Below the pieces are notes generated by a model that saw only the letters and a program-made list of their open reading frames with translations, did not search any database and was not told the origin of the DNA. A program made the translations under genes and the position numbers. From an uncultured Alphaproteobacteria bacterium (GTDB lineage: Bacteria > Pseudomonadota > Alphaproteobacteria > Rhodobacterales > Rhodobacteraceae), in NCBI GenBank assembly GCA_913031285.1, contig CAJWEI010000020.1, forward strand, positions 1 through 44,452: a stretch of DNA of 44,452 nt, written 5' to 3'. Positions 31,048-39,669 of the stretch are shown in pieces (positions within the stretch are counted from its first letter, which is position 1; the number at the start of each line of letters is the position of its first letter).

Positions 31048-32034
31048 ATGAAAAAATATCAGGTAGTTGGCATCGGGAATGCAGTCGTAGATGTGATTGC
31101 AACTGCTGACGATGCTTTTCTTGACCAAATGGACATTAAGAAGGGTATCATGCAGCTTATTGACAAGGATAGAGGGGAAATACTTTATTCTGAAATGAAG
31201 GATCGGATCCAAGCACCAGGTGGTGCTGTTGCAAATACGCTTGCTGGGCTGGGAGCATTGGGCGCGCGTACAGCCTTTATTGGGCGGGTCTGCGATGATC
31301 CCTTGGGGGATTTTTATGCTAGTTCGATGCAAGAGAATGGAACTGATTTTGTAAATGCTCCTATCGTAGGTGGAGAGTTGCCAACCTCAAGGTCAATGAT
31401 TTTTGTATCGCCTGACGGAGAGCGGTCGATGAACACCTATCTAGGTATTTCTGCTGAGTTGGGGCCGGATGATGTACCTACCGACATAGCCTCCCAAGCC
31501 GAGGTTGTCTTTTTGGAGGGTTATTTATTTGACAAAGATAAGGGAAAAGAGGCCTTTAACCGGTTGTCGCGTTCGTGTCGATCTGCGGATGGGAAAGCAG
31601 GTATCGCCATTTCCGACCCTTTTTGTGTTGAGCGTCATCGAAACGATTTTCTTACCCTAATTGAGCAAGAGTTAGATTTTGTAATTGGTAATGAAGAGGA
31701 AGTTAAATCACTTTTTGAGACCGATAATCTGGATTTCGGGCTTCAAAAGCTATCGGCGATTTGCGATTTAGTTGTCTGCACGCGTGGTGGAGATGGAGTT
31801 AGTGTGATAAGCAAAGGGCAGCGCACTGAAGTATCTGTAGTTCGGGTTGCCCCAGTGGACGCCACAGGTGCGGGGGACCAATTTGCTGCGGGTTTTTTAT
31901 ATGGATTGATCAATGATCGTAATATCGAAACTTGTTGTAAAATGGGTGCTATTGCGGCCGGTGAAGTCATTGGGCATATTGGTCCTCGTCCACAAGAAGA
32001 CATTAAAAAAATAATTGAAAATCAAGGGCTGTAA
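31048..32034 (+). CDS. PfkB-family sugar/adenosine kinase
   Basis: A ribokinase-fold kinase of 328 residues from ATG 31048; GTG 31042 is possible but GAGG (31034-31037) suits the ATG. Features: GIGNAVVDVIA, the substrate-loop PGGAVANTLAGLGALG, GRVCDDPLGDFY and the catalytic anion-hole motif APVDATGAGDQFAAGFLYG with the base Asp. Rhodobacterales members of this length are generally annotated adenosine kinase, but the substrate cannot be fixed by reading. It stands alone, divergent from the AraC-Ogt gene. Confidence 0.88.
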   Translation: MKKYQVVGIGNAVVDVIATADDAFLDQMDIKKGIMQLIDKDRGEILYSEMKDRIQAPGGAVANTLAGLGALGARTAFIGRVCDDPLGDFYASSMQENGTDFVNAPIVGGELPTSRSMIFVSPDGERSMNTYLGISAELGPDDVPTDIASQAEVVFLEGYLFDKDKGKEAFNRLSRSCRSADGKAGIAISDPFCVERHRNDFLTLIEQELDFVIGNEEEVKSLFETDNLDFGLQKLSAICDLVVCTRGGDGVSVISKGQRTEVSVVRVAPVDATGAGDQFAAGFLYGLINDRNIETCCKMGAIAAGEVIGHIGPRPQEDIKKIIENQGL

Positions 32035-32378
32035 TAGGCTTTTTGAGTTACTATTCGAGCTTCAGATTAAGGACTGTGACTTTGAATAAACCTCTAAACT
32101 GCATTTAGTTTGGAAAAATTGAATGCTATTGCAAATTTACACCTTTCCATCTGCTTTTCAAAAATAAACAAGTGAATGAAGTAATCAAAGTCGTTATTTC
32201 ATGGCCAGTTCCGCTCATTTTTTGAGCTTGAGATCTGTTTTTATGACATACTGTAATGACCTAAGTTGTTGAGTTTTTATGAATAGTTTAAAGTTTACTA
32301 CAAAATAAGCATTGTATTTTTGTGCACAGCATCCTAACTGTTTTGAAATTGAGCCGGGTTTACTGGTGAAGGGTTTTT
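32035..32378. other. Non-coding region before the HIT protein gene
   Basis: About 345 bases, AT-rich. I see no gene, repeat or clear promoter boxes. Confidence 0.4.
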
Positions 32379-32759
32379 ATGGGCTACGAATATAATACTG
32401 ATAATATTTTTGCAAAAATTCTTAGATCAGAGATTCCTAGTAAGACTGTAATAGAAACAGAGCATTCTCTAGCATTTGAAGATATAAATCCTCAGGCCCC
32501 TGTGCATGTACTGGTGATACCCAAAGGTCCCTACTTGAGTTACGATCACTTTGCAAAAGAGGCCTCTGATCAAGAGATAGTTGATTTCAACCGCACAATC
32601 GGTGAAGTCTGCAGGATTTGTGGAGTTCAGGCCGATAATGGCGGTAATGGATTTCGAATAATTTCAAATACAGGTGAGCATGGTGTACAAGAAGTGCCGC
32701 ATCTTCACGTTCACATCCTGGGCGGCCGTTGGCTTGGCAGAATGTTGTCAAACGTCTGA
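32379..32759 (+). CDS. hinT: HIT-family purine nucleoside phosphoramidase (HinT-like)
   Basis: A protein of 126 residues carrying the histidine triad PHLHVHILGGR (His-x-His-x-His). Upstream elements FAKILRSEIPSKTV, AFEDINPQAPVHVLVIPK and NGGNGFRIISNTG match HinT/PKCI-type proteins, which hydrolyse adenosine 5'-phosphoramidates. Convergent with the ABC ATPase gene, 13 bases apart. Confidence 0.95.
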   Translation: MGYEYNTDNIFAKILRSEIPSKTVIETEHSLAFEDINPQAPVHVLVIPKGPYLSYDHFAKEASDQEIVDFNRTIGEVCRICGVQADNGGNGFRIISNTGEHGVQEVPHLHVHILGGRWLGRMLSNV

Positions 32760-32772
32760 ACCTAGATTTGAA

Positions 32773-33711
32773 TTAGGACGATTTTGAAGATGTCATTTTC
32801 AAAAATACATCTTCTAGGTCAGCTTGAACTGTTTTAACATCTTCAATGCTGATTGATGCCTGCCGGAGTAGCTCAAGAACATCGCCTGCGCTTATTCTTG
32901 AGGAAGAATATGATAGGACGAGCCTACCGTCGTTGAGTATATTACTGTCTACCAGTGCATGCTGTGAAAATTCAGGCGAGTTAGTAGAGGTTTTAATAAT
33001 TAGTGATTTGCGATCTAATTGCGCCAGTAGGTCCTTAGTACTGTTCCTTACGATAATCTGACCGTGATCTAAAATTGCAAGCTCTTCGCACATTTTTTCA
33101 GCTTCTTCGAGATAATGCGTTGTGAGAATAATAGTCGTACCGTGCTCTTTATTCAGTTTGCTCATATTCTCCCATAGCATTTGTCTAAGTTCCAAATCCA
33201 CTCCTGCAGTTGGTTCGTCCAAAACCAGTATTTGTGGCCTGTGTACTAAGGCTTTGGCCAGTAATAATCGTCGACGCATTCCTCCAGAAAGTGTCCTCGC
33301 ATATGCATCAGCTTTATCCGAAAGACCGACAAGTTTTAAAATCTCCTCGCTGTGCCTTTCATTTTTTGGAATACCGTATAATCCTGCTTGCACATCCAAG
33401 GCTGCACGCGGCGTAAAAAATGGGTCGAGATTCAATTCTTGTGGCATTACACCAATTGCCGCACGAGATTGTCTTGGATCTTTGTCTTGATCAAATCCCC
33501 AAATCGTTACAGTCCCTTCAGTCTTTAAGACCAGCCCAGCGAGAATATTGATCAATGTTGATTTTCCGGCGCCATTTGGACCCAGAAGACCAAAAATTTT
33601 GCCTGCAGGAACACGTAGATCTATGCCATTCAGTGCAGCTTTTTCAGAGTTATTTTTATTCGATGCATAGGTTTTATAAAGTTGTTTGATTTCGAGCGCC
33701 GATTTCAGCAA
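32773..33711 (-). CDS. ABC transporter ATP-binding protein (ABC-2 / YadG-like)
   Basis: A protein of 312 residues. Walker A is GPNGAGKSTLIN near residue 43, the ABC signature is LSGGMRRRLLLAKAL and Walker B is ILVLDEPTAGVD, followed by the switch His in LTTHYLEEAE. The C-terminal 90 residues form the extension common in ABC-2 exporters (YadG, NodI, drug-efflux types). No membrane partner gene is adjacent: the next gene downstream is convergent hinT and upstream is a small divergent zinc-finger gene. The partner and substrate are unknown. Confidence 0.9.
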   Translation of the reverse strand: MLKSALEIKQLYKTYASNKNNSEKAALNGIDLRVPAGKIFGLLGPNGAGKSTLINILAGLVLKTEGTVTIWGFDQDKDPRQSRAAIGVMPQELNLDPFFTPRAALDVQAGLYGIPKNERHSEEILKLVGLSDKADAYARTLSGGMRRRLLLAKALVHRPQILVLDEPTAGVDLELRQMLWENMSKLNKEHGTTIILTTHYLEEAEKMCEELAILDHGQIIVRNSTKDLLAQLDRKSLIIKTSTNSPEFSQHALVDSNILNDGRLVLSYSSSRISAGDVLELLRQASISIEDVKTVQADLEDVFLKMTSSKSS

Positions 33712-33783
33712 TATACTTGCCCCTTTGAAACTGATACCCCATAAATAGAATTAAAGCACAATCCACCGAAAGGAAATGGTTTG

Positions 33784-33969
33784 GTGACCACTGCAGTACC
33801 AGAAATTAAAACAGTTGAAAATTACAGAATATCTTGTGATGGTGGTGAGGGCACTCTTGGTCACCCTAGGGTCTGGCTCCAAATTCCGGGTGACAAAGGT
33901 TGGGTGGAGTGTCCCTATTGTGACTGTAAAATGGTACACGTGGATTTTGCCGATAAAGCTGGTAAATAA
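33784..33969 (+). CDS. Small zinc-finger (CHCC / NDUFS6-like) protein
   Basis: A protein of about 61 residues. The cluster Cys...His(LGHPRVWLQIP)...Cys-x2-Cys (VECPYCDCKMV) gives the CHCC zinc site found in the C-terminal part of the complex I accessory subunit NDUFS6 and its short bacterial relatives. Start: GTG 33784 or TTG 33781; AAAGGAAA at 33769-33776 serves either. A nearby ATG (33776) is out of frame and stops at once. In alphaproteobacteria this gene is widespread; a complex I role is inference. Confidence 0.85.
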   Translation: MTTAVPEIKTVENYRISCDGGEGTLGHPRVWLQIPGDKGWVECPYCDCKMVHVDFADKAGK

Positions 33970-34001
33970 ATGCGACCTTAATTACTTAAAGACAAATAGA
34001 T

Positions 34002-35099
34002 TCAGGACTTGGATTTATATGATTTTCTGATCACGCCATAAAACTCAATCTTTTCTGAAAGCTCGCTTTGTTTCAACCCAAGGTTCTGCGCCGCTTTCTC
34101 TACACCACCGTTTGCATGCTCAAGGGCTGTCGTTATCAAAGTTTTTTCAATATTGGAAATGAATTCGTTTAGGTTGAGGGGCTGGTTTTCTGCAAAATAT
34201 TCGGCAAAGTCGCCTTTTTCTTTTGCTAAAGCGCCAGTAGAGACCGGGATATCATTTATCGCTGTCTGCCCGACAACGTCCCAAAGGCTAGCTTGAGCAA
34301 TTTCACTGACTTCACCAGTTTCAAAGTTTGGCATAAGTGGTTTTATTTCGTCGACCCCGAGCGTTTGACCACTAAAAAGAACTGAGCATTTCTGTAAAAA
34401 ATTCGCCAGTTCACGAATATTGCCAGGCCAGGAGTATGCTCTCAGAAACCCCATGGCTTCGGGGTCAAAACTTGCTGGAAGGATTTTCTTCTCAGTTTTC
34501 TTAAGGCGCATAGAGAGAACTGTAATAAGCTCTTCTAAATCCTCAGTACGATCTGACAAAGGTGGATTTTCGATTGTGTAAACAGCTATACGATAGAGCA
34601 GGTCTGCCCTAAATTTTCCCTGACGGGCTAAATCACCGATATCGGTATGAGTGGCGCAGACAAGTCTAAAATCAACGGGTATTGATTTTTCAGAACCAAT
34701 TTTTTGTACTGTTTTTGTTTCGAGAACACGCAACAGCTTTGCTTGAAGTGAAAACGGCATATCGCCGATCTCATCTAAGAACAGAGTTCCCGCCGCGGCC
34801 TCTTCAACCTTTCCTTTTCGCGCTTTGTCTGCCCCGGTAAAAGAGCCTTTTTCATAGCCAAAAAGTTCAGCCTCCAAAAGTTCTGACGGAATGGCGGCCG
34901 AGTTTACAGCGACAAAATTTCCTTTCCTACCTGAGAGCTTGTGTATTCCCTTAGCGATAAGTTCTTTGCCAGAACCTGTTGGGCCAACAGCAAGAACATT
35001 AACTGGGTATGGCGCAGCCAGTTCTATATGCTGGCGTACATCTTGTATTTGCTCGGAGGACCCTGCTATCAAGTTGTCAAGAAACTTAGAACCTGCCAT
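34002..35099 (-). CDS. fleQ: FleQ-like sigma-54 activator without receiver domain
   Basis: A bacterial enhancer-binding protein of 365 residues, made of an AAA+ domain plus DNA-binding end. Walker A VGPTGSGKE is near 39-46, the sigma-54-contact loop GSFTGA at 85-90 (GAFTGA in most), Walker B LFLDE at 106-110, and sensor/arginine-finger elements follow. A Fis-type helix-turn-helix occupies about 310-360 (TTALEHANGGVEKAAQNLG). No N-terminal receiver or GAF domain exists, as in Rhodobacter sphaeroides FleQ, whose gene likewise stands beside fleT and fliE. It is divergent from fleT. It should bind enhancer sites near flagellar promoters, probably together with FleT. Confidence 0.85.
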   Translation of the reverse strand: MAGSKFLDNLIAGSSEQIQDVRQHIELAAPYPVNVLAVGPTGSGKELIAKGIHKLSGRKGNFVAVNSAAIPSELLEAELFGYEKGSFTGADKARKGKVEEAAAGTLFLDEIGDMPFSLQAKLLRVLETKTVQKIGSEKSIPVDFRLVCATHTDIGDLARQGKFRADLLYRIAVYTIENPPLSDRTEDLEELITVLSMRLKKTEKKILPASFDPEAMGFLRAYSWPGNIRELANFLQKCSVLFSGQTLGVDEIKPLMPNFETGEVSEIAQASLWDVVGQTAINDIPVSTGALAKEKGDFAEYFAENQPLNLNEFISNIEKTLITTALEHANGGVEKAAQNLGLKQSELSEKIEFYGVIRKSYKSKS

Positions 35100-35214
35100 A
35101 GATGTTTGTTACCCAAAAATCATTTTATTTAAGACCATTTTTGACACTAATCCAAAGAATTAGCCAGACCAATAATTGTATATGCTATGAGTTTTAATAA
35201 AGCTTTAAAGTTTC

Positions 35215-35230
35215 TGGCATGCAATTTGCC
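35215..35230 (+). promoter_or_regulatory. Sigma-54 promoter of the fleT-fliEFGHIJ operon
   Basis: TGGCATGCAATTTGCC has the invariant GG (-24) and GC (-12) in exact spacing and only one departure from TGGCAC in the -24 element. Transcription would begin around 35241, just ahead of AAGGAG (35243-35248) and ATG 35256. Because it lies inside the longest possible fleT frame, it argues against the upstream start at 35187. FleQ activation of the fleT operon is known in R. sphaeroides. Confidence 0.9.
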
Positions 35231-35255
35231 TCTTCTATTTAGAAGGAGAGATATT

Positions 35256-36410
35256 ATGCTTTACTCAATACAGCTCTGTGATTTTGATGCTGCTGCGTCC
35301 ATCTCGCGGATACTCCAAAACTATCAGTGTCCAACAATTGAGCTCTTGGACAAGCATTCGGGACTTGAGCATGGCGGCCAAAAAGTAAAATCGATCATGA
35401 GCATGGCCTTTGAGAAACAGGTTGGTGGTCTGAAAAATGTTATTGAAATTATCAAGAAGCGCGGTGCAAAATCCTTAGCCATTATTGAAGAGAATGCAAA
35501 AGAATTTTCGGTAGAGCGTTCTATGAATGGAGCATTACTACGGGTAGCGCTACCCAAAACTGGTCACTTTCTTGAAAAACAGTTTTTACTGAATCTTGTA
35601 GTGAGCTTTATTACTGAGGGTGAAAGCACCATAGCAGCGGACCCCCTTTCTACTGACCTGCTCACGCTTGGTCGCAGGGTTGCCAAATCTAATGTAAATG
35701 TTTTTGTGAATGGGCCTACTGGCAGTGGTAAGGAAATACTTGCGCAGTACATTCATAAGAATTCTCCACGTAGCTCAAAGTCGTTTGTGGCGATCAACTG
35801 TGCAGCTATACCGGAAAATATGTTAGAAGCTTTGTTATTTGGGCACAAAAAGGGGGCTTTTACTGGGGCATCCACAGCAAGCGATGGGATCTTCAAAGCG
35901 GCTGATGGTGGTACTTTGTTGCTCGATGAAGTGTCCGAAATGTCTATGCCACTGCAGGCTAAACTATTAAGAGTGCTACAGGAAAAATCTATTGTGCCGC
36001 TTGGTGCTTCCGCCGCTATCCCAGTAGATGTTCGGACACTGGCAACTTCGAACCGCAATATTCCACAAGAGATTAGACTTGGACGTTTTCGCGAAGACTT
36101 ATATTTTAGGTTGAACGTATTCCCATTGGCCACTTACGCCTTGAATGATCGTCCGGCAGATATCATTCCAATTGCTGCAGAATTGCTGGTGAGACACCAG
36201 ACAGATCTTGAAGATTTTCCGATTATATCTGGCCCGGCATTGAAAATTCTGCATGATTACACTTGGCCAGGAAATGTTCGTGAATTGGAAAATGTAATCC
36301 AGCGCGCCACTGTATTGCGCGATGATCGCTGTATTGGCGTTAATGACATCATGATCGACGGTGCAATGGTCGAAGAAGACACCTTACCAGCAATGGTAGA
36401 GCAGGTTTAA
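35256..36410 (+). CDS. fleT: FleT-like sigma-54 activator lacking the DNA-binding domain
   Basis: A protein of 384 residues from ATG 35256, with AAGGAG just before. A frame start at 35187 exists but its first 23 residues would be encoded upstream of, and across, the sigma-54 promoter. Residues 1-120 are a domain of unknown type, not an obvious receiver. The AAA+ domain follows: GPTGSGKE (153-160), GAFTGA (200-205), LLLDE (221-225) and WPGNVRELENVIQRA. The protein then ends within about 35 residues with no helix-turn-helix. This matches R. sphaeroides FleT, which works by joining FleQ. First gene of fleT-fliEFGHIJ. Confidence 0.88.
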   Translation: MLYSIQLCDFDAAASISRILQNYQCPTIELLDKHSGLEHGGQKVKSIMSMAFEKQVGGLKNVIEIIKKRGAKSLAIIEENAKEFSVERSMNGALLRVALPKTGHFLEKQFLLNLVVSFITEGESTIAADPLSTDLLTLGRRVAKSNVNVFVNGPTGSGKEILAQYIHKNSPRSSKSFVAINCAAIPENMLEALLFGHKKGAFTGASTASDGIFKAADGGTLLLDEVSEMSMPLQAKLLRVLQEKSIVPLGASAAIPVDVRTLATSNRNIPQEIRLGRFREDLYFRLNVFPLATYALNDRPADIIPIAAELLVRHQTDLEDFPIISGPALKILHDYTWPGNVRELENVIQRATVLRDDRCIGVNDIMIDGAMVEEDTLPAMVEQV

Positions 36411-36420
36411 GGGAGACAAT

Positions 36421-36762
36421 ATGTCGAGTATTTCCGGAATTAGTAGCCTACAGTCCATTAGGTCCGCGCATGAGAGTGCAATGTCAAAAATGGATGGTAT
36501 GCGGCAAACAGTCGGAGGCGAGCGCGATTCGGGCTCGCTGGGAACGTCGTTTTCTGATCGTTTGCAATCATCGCTTAATTCAGTTGCTGATGCACAAAGC
36601 CAAGCTGCAAAATCAGTTGAGGATTACGAACTAGGCCGAGAAGAGGATTTGAGTAAAGTGATGGTAAATCAACAGATTTCTTCTTTAGGCTTTCAACTCA
36701 CCATGAACGTAAGAAACAAAGCCCTGACTGCCTACAAAGAAATTATAAACATGCCGGTTTAA
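36421..36762 (+). CDS. fliE: Flagellar hook-basal body protein FliE
   Basis: A protein of 113 residues. The C-terminal signature MNVRNKALTAYKEIINMPV (about 95-113) and the preceding VMVNQQISSLGFQLT identify FliE, which joins the MS ring to the proximal rod and is an early type III flagellar export substrate. The N-terminal half is Ser/Gly-rich and variable as usual. It follows fleT by 10 bases, with GGGAGA as ribosome binding site, and precedes fliF by 20 bases. Confidence 0.95.
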   Translation: MSSISGISSLQSIRSAHESAMSKMDGMRQTVGGERDSGSLGTSFSDRLQSSLNSVADAQSQAAKSVEDYELGREEDLSKVMVNQQISSLGFQLTMNVRNKALTAYKEIINMPV

Positions 36763-36782
36763 CTTAGGAACAGAATTTAAAA

Positions 36783-38633
36783 ATGACTGATTTAACTACG
36801 AATACATCTGTTTTACCGGCCCAGCAACCTGGTATGATTCCTGCCATGGGTGCTGGTTTTAAGCGAGCGGGCTCATTTTATAGACAACCTAGCGTCCAAC
36901 GAGCGCTGCCAAGTATTGCAGCAGCTATTATCGCAATTATTGGCATTGTTCTTTATGTTGCCCTCCAGTCTCCGGAACGTACAACGTTATTTTCTTCTTT
37001 GAGTGAGGGTGAAAAGTCTCGTGTTTTTGACGCATTAAAGAATGGCGGTGTTGATGTCAAAATAGATTCCGTAACTGGTGAGTTGACTGTTCCCGTGGAT
37101 GACTATCATTCTGCCAAGCTTAATCTCGCCGCGCAGGGCATTCCCATGCAAGCAGCTGAAGGTTATAGTTCGTTGGACAATATGCCAATGGGGACCAGCC
37201 GTTCGGTCGAAACGCTGAAGATCAAACAATCGCTTGAATACGAGCTTGCAAGGTCCGTAACAGAAATCGAAACAATAAAAAATGCTAGAGTTCATTTGGC
37301 GATTCCAGAAAGATCTGCATTTGCCAGAAATACGCAACAGCCCAGTGCTTCAGTATTTGTCGAACTTGGGGCCGGGCGCGCGTTAGGCTCGCAACAAGTT
37401 GAAGCAATTGTAAACTTGGTAGCTTCATCGGTTCCAAACTTGCCGAAAAGTAAGGTGTCTATAGTTGATCAAAGTGGGCGTTTGCTGTCAAACTCTGTTC
37501 ATGATGCGGCCTCTACGGCGTCTGAATTGCAGTTTCAATATCGTATGCGGATTGAGGAACTTTATCGTAGTCGCGTGGAAAGCCTCCTGACCCCTATCGT
37601 TGGCCCTGGAAATGTATCCAGCCAAGTTAACGTTGACATTGATTTCACAACGTTAGAAGTAACTGAAGATCGCGTGCTCCCGGATGATGTTGCTTTGCTT
37701 AGTCAGCAGATTAGTAGGGATCAACAAGTGAGCAAGCGCGCCAAGGGTATTCCAGGTGCGATGTCGAATGAACCGCCTGCACAGAGCGAATTTTTGCCTA
37801 TTAATGAAATGAAAACAGGTGGACAGGATCAAGACGCTGCCGCGGCCGAAAATGCAGTGACAGACGCAGCTGGAAATGCCTTAACTGCTAAAGCTAATGA
37901 AGGAAAAGTGGTCGATAAATATAGTGGCGCCGGAACATTGATAAAAGATGACGATGGATCTGGCTCCACAATGGTATCAAGTAACGAAGTTCAAAACTAC
38001 GAAGTAAGTCGTCAGATTTCCACTCGGAAAATGCCCTCTACGGAAATTAGAAAAGTTACGGTCGCAGTACTCTTGCGGGAGCAATCGATGGTGGCTCCAA
38101 GTGGCGAAGTTCAAACTCTGGCAATAAGTGATGAAGAAAAAGCCGAGATTAAAGAACTTGTCTCAAGCGCGCTAGGATTGACGCCAGAGCGGGGCGATAC
38201 AGTGATTATTTCCAGTCGTCCGTTCATGACAAAAATGGTGGATGGCATCGCTAAAAATTGGTATGAGGAAGCCTGGATTAAAGACCTGATGTCAAAGTCA
38301 TTGATGTTTTTAATCATCTCAGTTGTGTCACTCGCAGTTATCCGCCCACTCTTGTCAAGGCTTTTGACGCCGTCACAAGACGCTCTAAAAACGGCTTTTA
38401 TTGAAGAGAACGTAGATGATCTTGAAAATATGGAGCTTGGTGAGGGGCAATCCTTGGAAGATCTCAAGGCGAAGCTTAAGCCCAAGAAAACAGCAATTTC
38501 TGCAGAAATGCTGGATACTGCGAATTCCTACGATGACAAAGTTGCAATTATCAGGATGATGGTATCAGATGAATCTGGTCGGGTTGCCAACGTCTTTAAG
38601 ACGATGATGCAGAATGAAACTGATTTTGTTTAA
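36783..38633 (+). CDS. fliF: Flagellar MS-ring protein FliF
   Basis: A protein of 616 residues that forms the inner-membrane MS ring. Membrane segments lie near 43-62 (IAAAIIAIIGIVLYVAL) and near 505-525 (MFLIISVVSLAVI). Between them are the periplasmic ring-building motifs: FSSLSEGEKSRVF, NARVHLAIPERSAF, and IVNLVASSVPNL. An acidic Gly/Ala-rich insertion, including QDQDAAAAENAVTDAAGNAL, separates the ring-building parts. The C-terminal tail (RMMVSDESGRVANVFKTMM) is the FliG-binding peptide. Length and order are typical. In the operon between fliE and fliG. Confidence 0.97.
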   Translation: MTDLTTNTSVLPAQQPGMIPAMGAGFKRAGSFYRQPSVQRALPSIAAAIIAIIGIVLYVALQSPERTTLFSSLSEGEKSRVFDALKNGGVDVKIDSVTGELTVPVDDYHSAKLNLAAQGIPMQAAEGYSSLDNMPMGTSRSVETLKIKQSLEYELARSVTEIETIKNARVHLAIPERSAFARNTQQPSASVFVELGAGRALGSQQVEAIVNLVASSVPNLPKSKVSIVDQSGRLLSNSVHDAASTASELQFQYRMRIEELYRSRVESLLTPIVGPGNVSSQVNVDIDFTTLEVTEDRVLPDDVALLSQQISRDQQVSKRAKGIPGAMSNEPPAQSEFLPINEMKTGGQDQDAAAAENAVTDAAGNALTAKANEGKVVDKYSGAGTLIKDDDGSGSTMVSSNEVQNYEVSRQISTRKMPSTEIRKVTVAVLLREQSMVAPSGEVQTLAISDEEKAEIKELVSSALGLTPERGDTVIISSRPFMTKMVDGIAKNWYEEAWIKDLMSKSLMFLIISVVSLAVIRPLLSRLLTPSQDALKTAFIEENVDDLENMELGEGQSLEDLKAKLKPKKTAISAEMLDTANSYDDKVAIIRMMVSDESGRVANVFKTMMQNETDFV

Positions 38634-38647
38634 TAAAGGGCGATAGA

Positions 38648-39667
38648 ATGGCTGAAGAAACTGAAGAGTTAGTCGTACTCACAGGTACGCAGAAGTCTGC
38701 GATTCTGATGATGCTTTTGGGCGAAGAAGAAGCCTCCCTTATTTTGAAAAACCTCTCGCCGAAAGAAGTGCAGCACCTAGGCAGAGCAATGTACTCAGTA
38801 CAGACAGCGGATCAGGAAACTGTTAACTCAGTATTGGATGAGTTTCTAGAAATCATCAAAAAACAGACAAGTTTGGGCCTCGGTGCTGGCAATTATATAC
38901 GCAATGTCTTAACTCGGGCATTGGGTGATGATAAAGCACAGTCTGTGTTAAGTCGGATTACGCCATCGAGCAGTGAACGCCCGATTGAAATTCTAGATTG
39001 GATGGACGCCCGCTCGATTGCAGAACTTATTCAGGATGAACACCCTCAAATCGTAGCATTGATCGTATCATATTTAGACTATGGTCTTGCTTCCGATGTT
39101 CTTGGATTGTTAGACACCAATTTACAATCGGAAGTTATCGTGCGGATTGCAACGCTTGAGACGGTTGATCCAGAGGCATTGCGCGAGCTTGAAAAAGTCA
39201 TGCAAAGGAAATTTGCTGCAAACACTAGTCTTAGGTCGTCGCAAGTCGGTGGGGTAAAGGCAGCTGCAAAAATAATGAACTTTGCTAAAGAAGCAGCTGA
39301 AAAGCGCATTATGGGGGATGTTAAGAAAGTTGACAAAGACCTTATGCAGGCAATCATGGACAACATGTTCACGTTTGATAACCTTGGTATGTCAGATGAC
39401 CGGTCGCTTCAAACGCTGTTACGTAGCTTAGAACAAGAAGACCTTATTCTTTCGCTTAAGGGAGCTGATGATTTTCTACGTGAAAAACTCTTTGGGTGTA
39501 TGTCGACACGCGCTGCCGCTAATATTCAGGATGAGATGGAAGCCCTTGGTCCAATTCGCCTGACACAGGTGCAGGACGCGCAAAAACGTATCATTGCTGT
39601 AGCCCGTAAAATGTCTGACGAAGGATCAATCGTTCTCGCTGGGCGCGGTGGCGAAGAGATGGTTTAA
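38648..39667 (+). CDS. fliG: Flagellar motor switch protein FliG
   Basis: A protein of 339 residues, the rotor part that contacts the stator. The N domain (QKSAILMMLLGEEEAS) binds FliF, the middle domain has the EHPQ motif (QDEHPQIVALIVSYL) and the C-terminal domain ends in the torque helix region FLREKLFGCMSTRAAANIQD with conserved Arg and Asp/Glu residues, followed by GPIRLTQVQDAQKRI. It starts 14 bases after fliF and ends 2 bases before fliH, so the genes are coupled. Confidence 0.97.
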   Translation: MAEETEELVVLTGTQKSAILMMLLGEEEASLILKNLSPKEVQHLGRAMYSVQTADQETVNSVLDEFLEIIKKQTSLGLGAGNYIRNVLTRALGDDKAQSVLSRITPSSSERPIEILDWMDARSIAELIQDEHPQIVALIVSYLDYGLASDVLGLLDTNLQSEVIVRIATLETVDPEALRELEKVMQRKFAANTSLRSSQVGGVKAAAKIMNFAKEAAEKRIMGDVKKVDKDLMQAIMDNMFTFDNLGMSDDRSLQTLLRSLEQEDLILSLKGADDFLREKLFGCMSTRAAANIQDEMEALGPIRLTQVQDAQKRIIAVARKMSDEGSIVLAGRGGEEMV

Positions 39668-39669
39668 TT

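Noticed and set aside
39359-39373. AACATGTTC word in fliG, equal to the beginning of the porin arm
   Set aside because: Only nine bases agree and it is an ordinary coding sequence (DNMFTF); no sign of rearrangement there.
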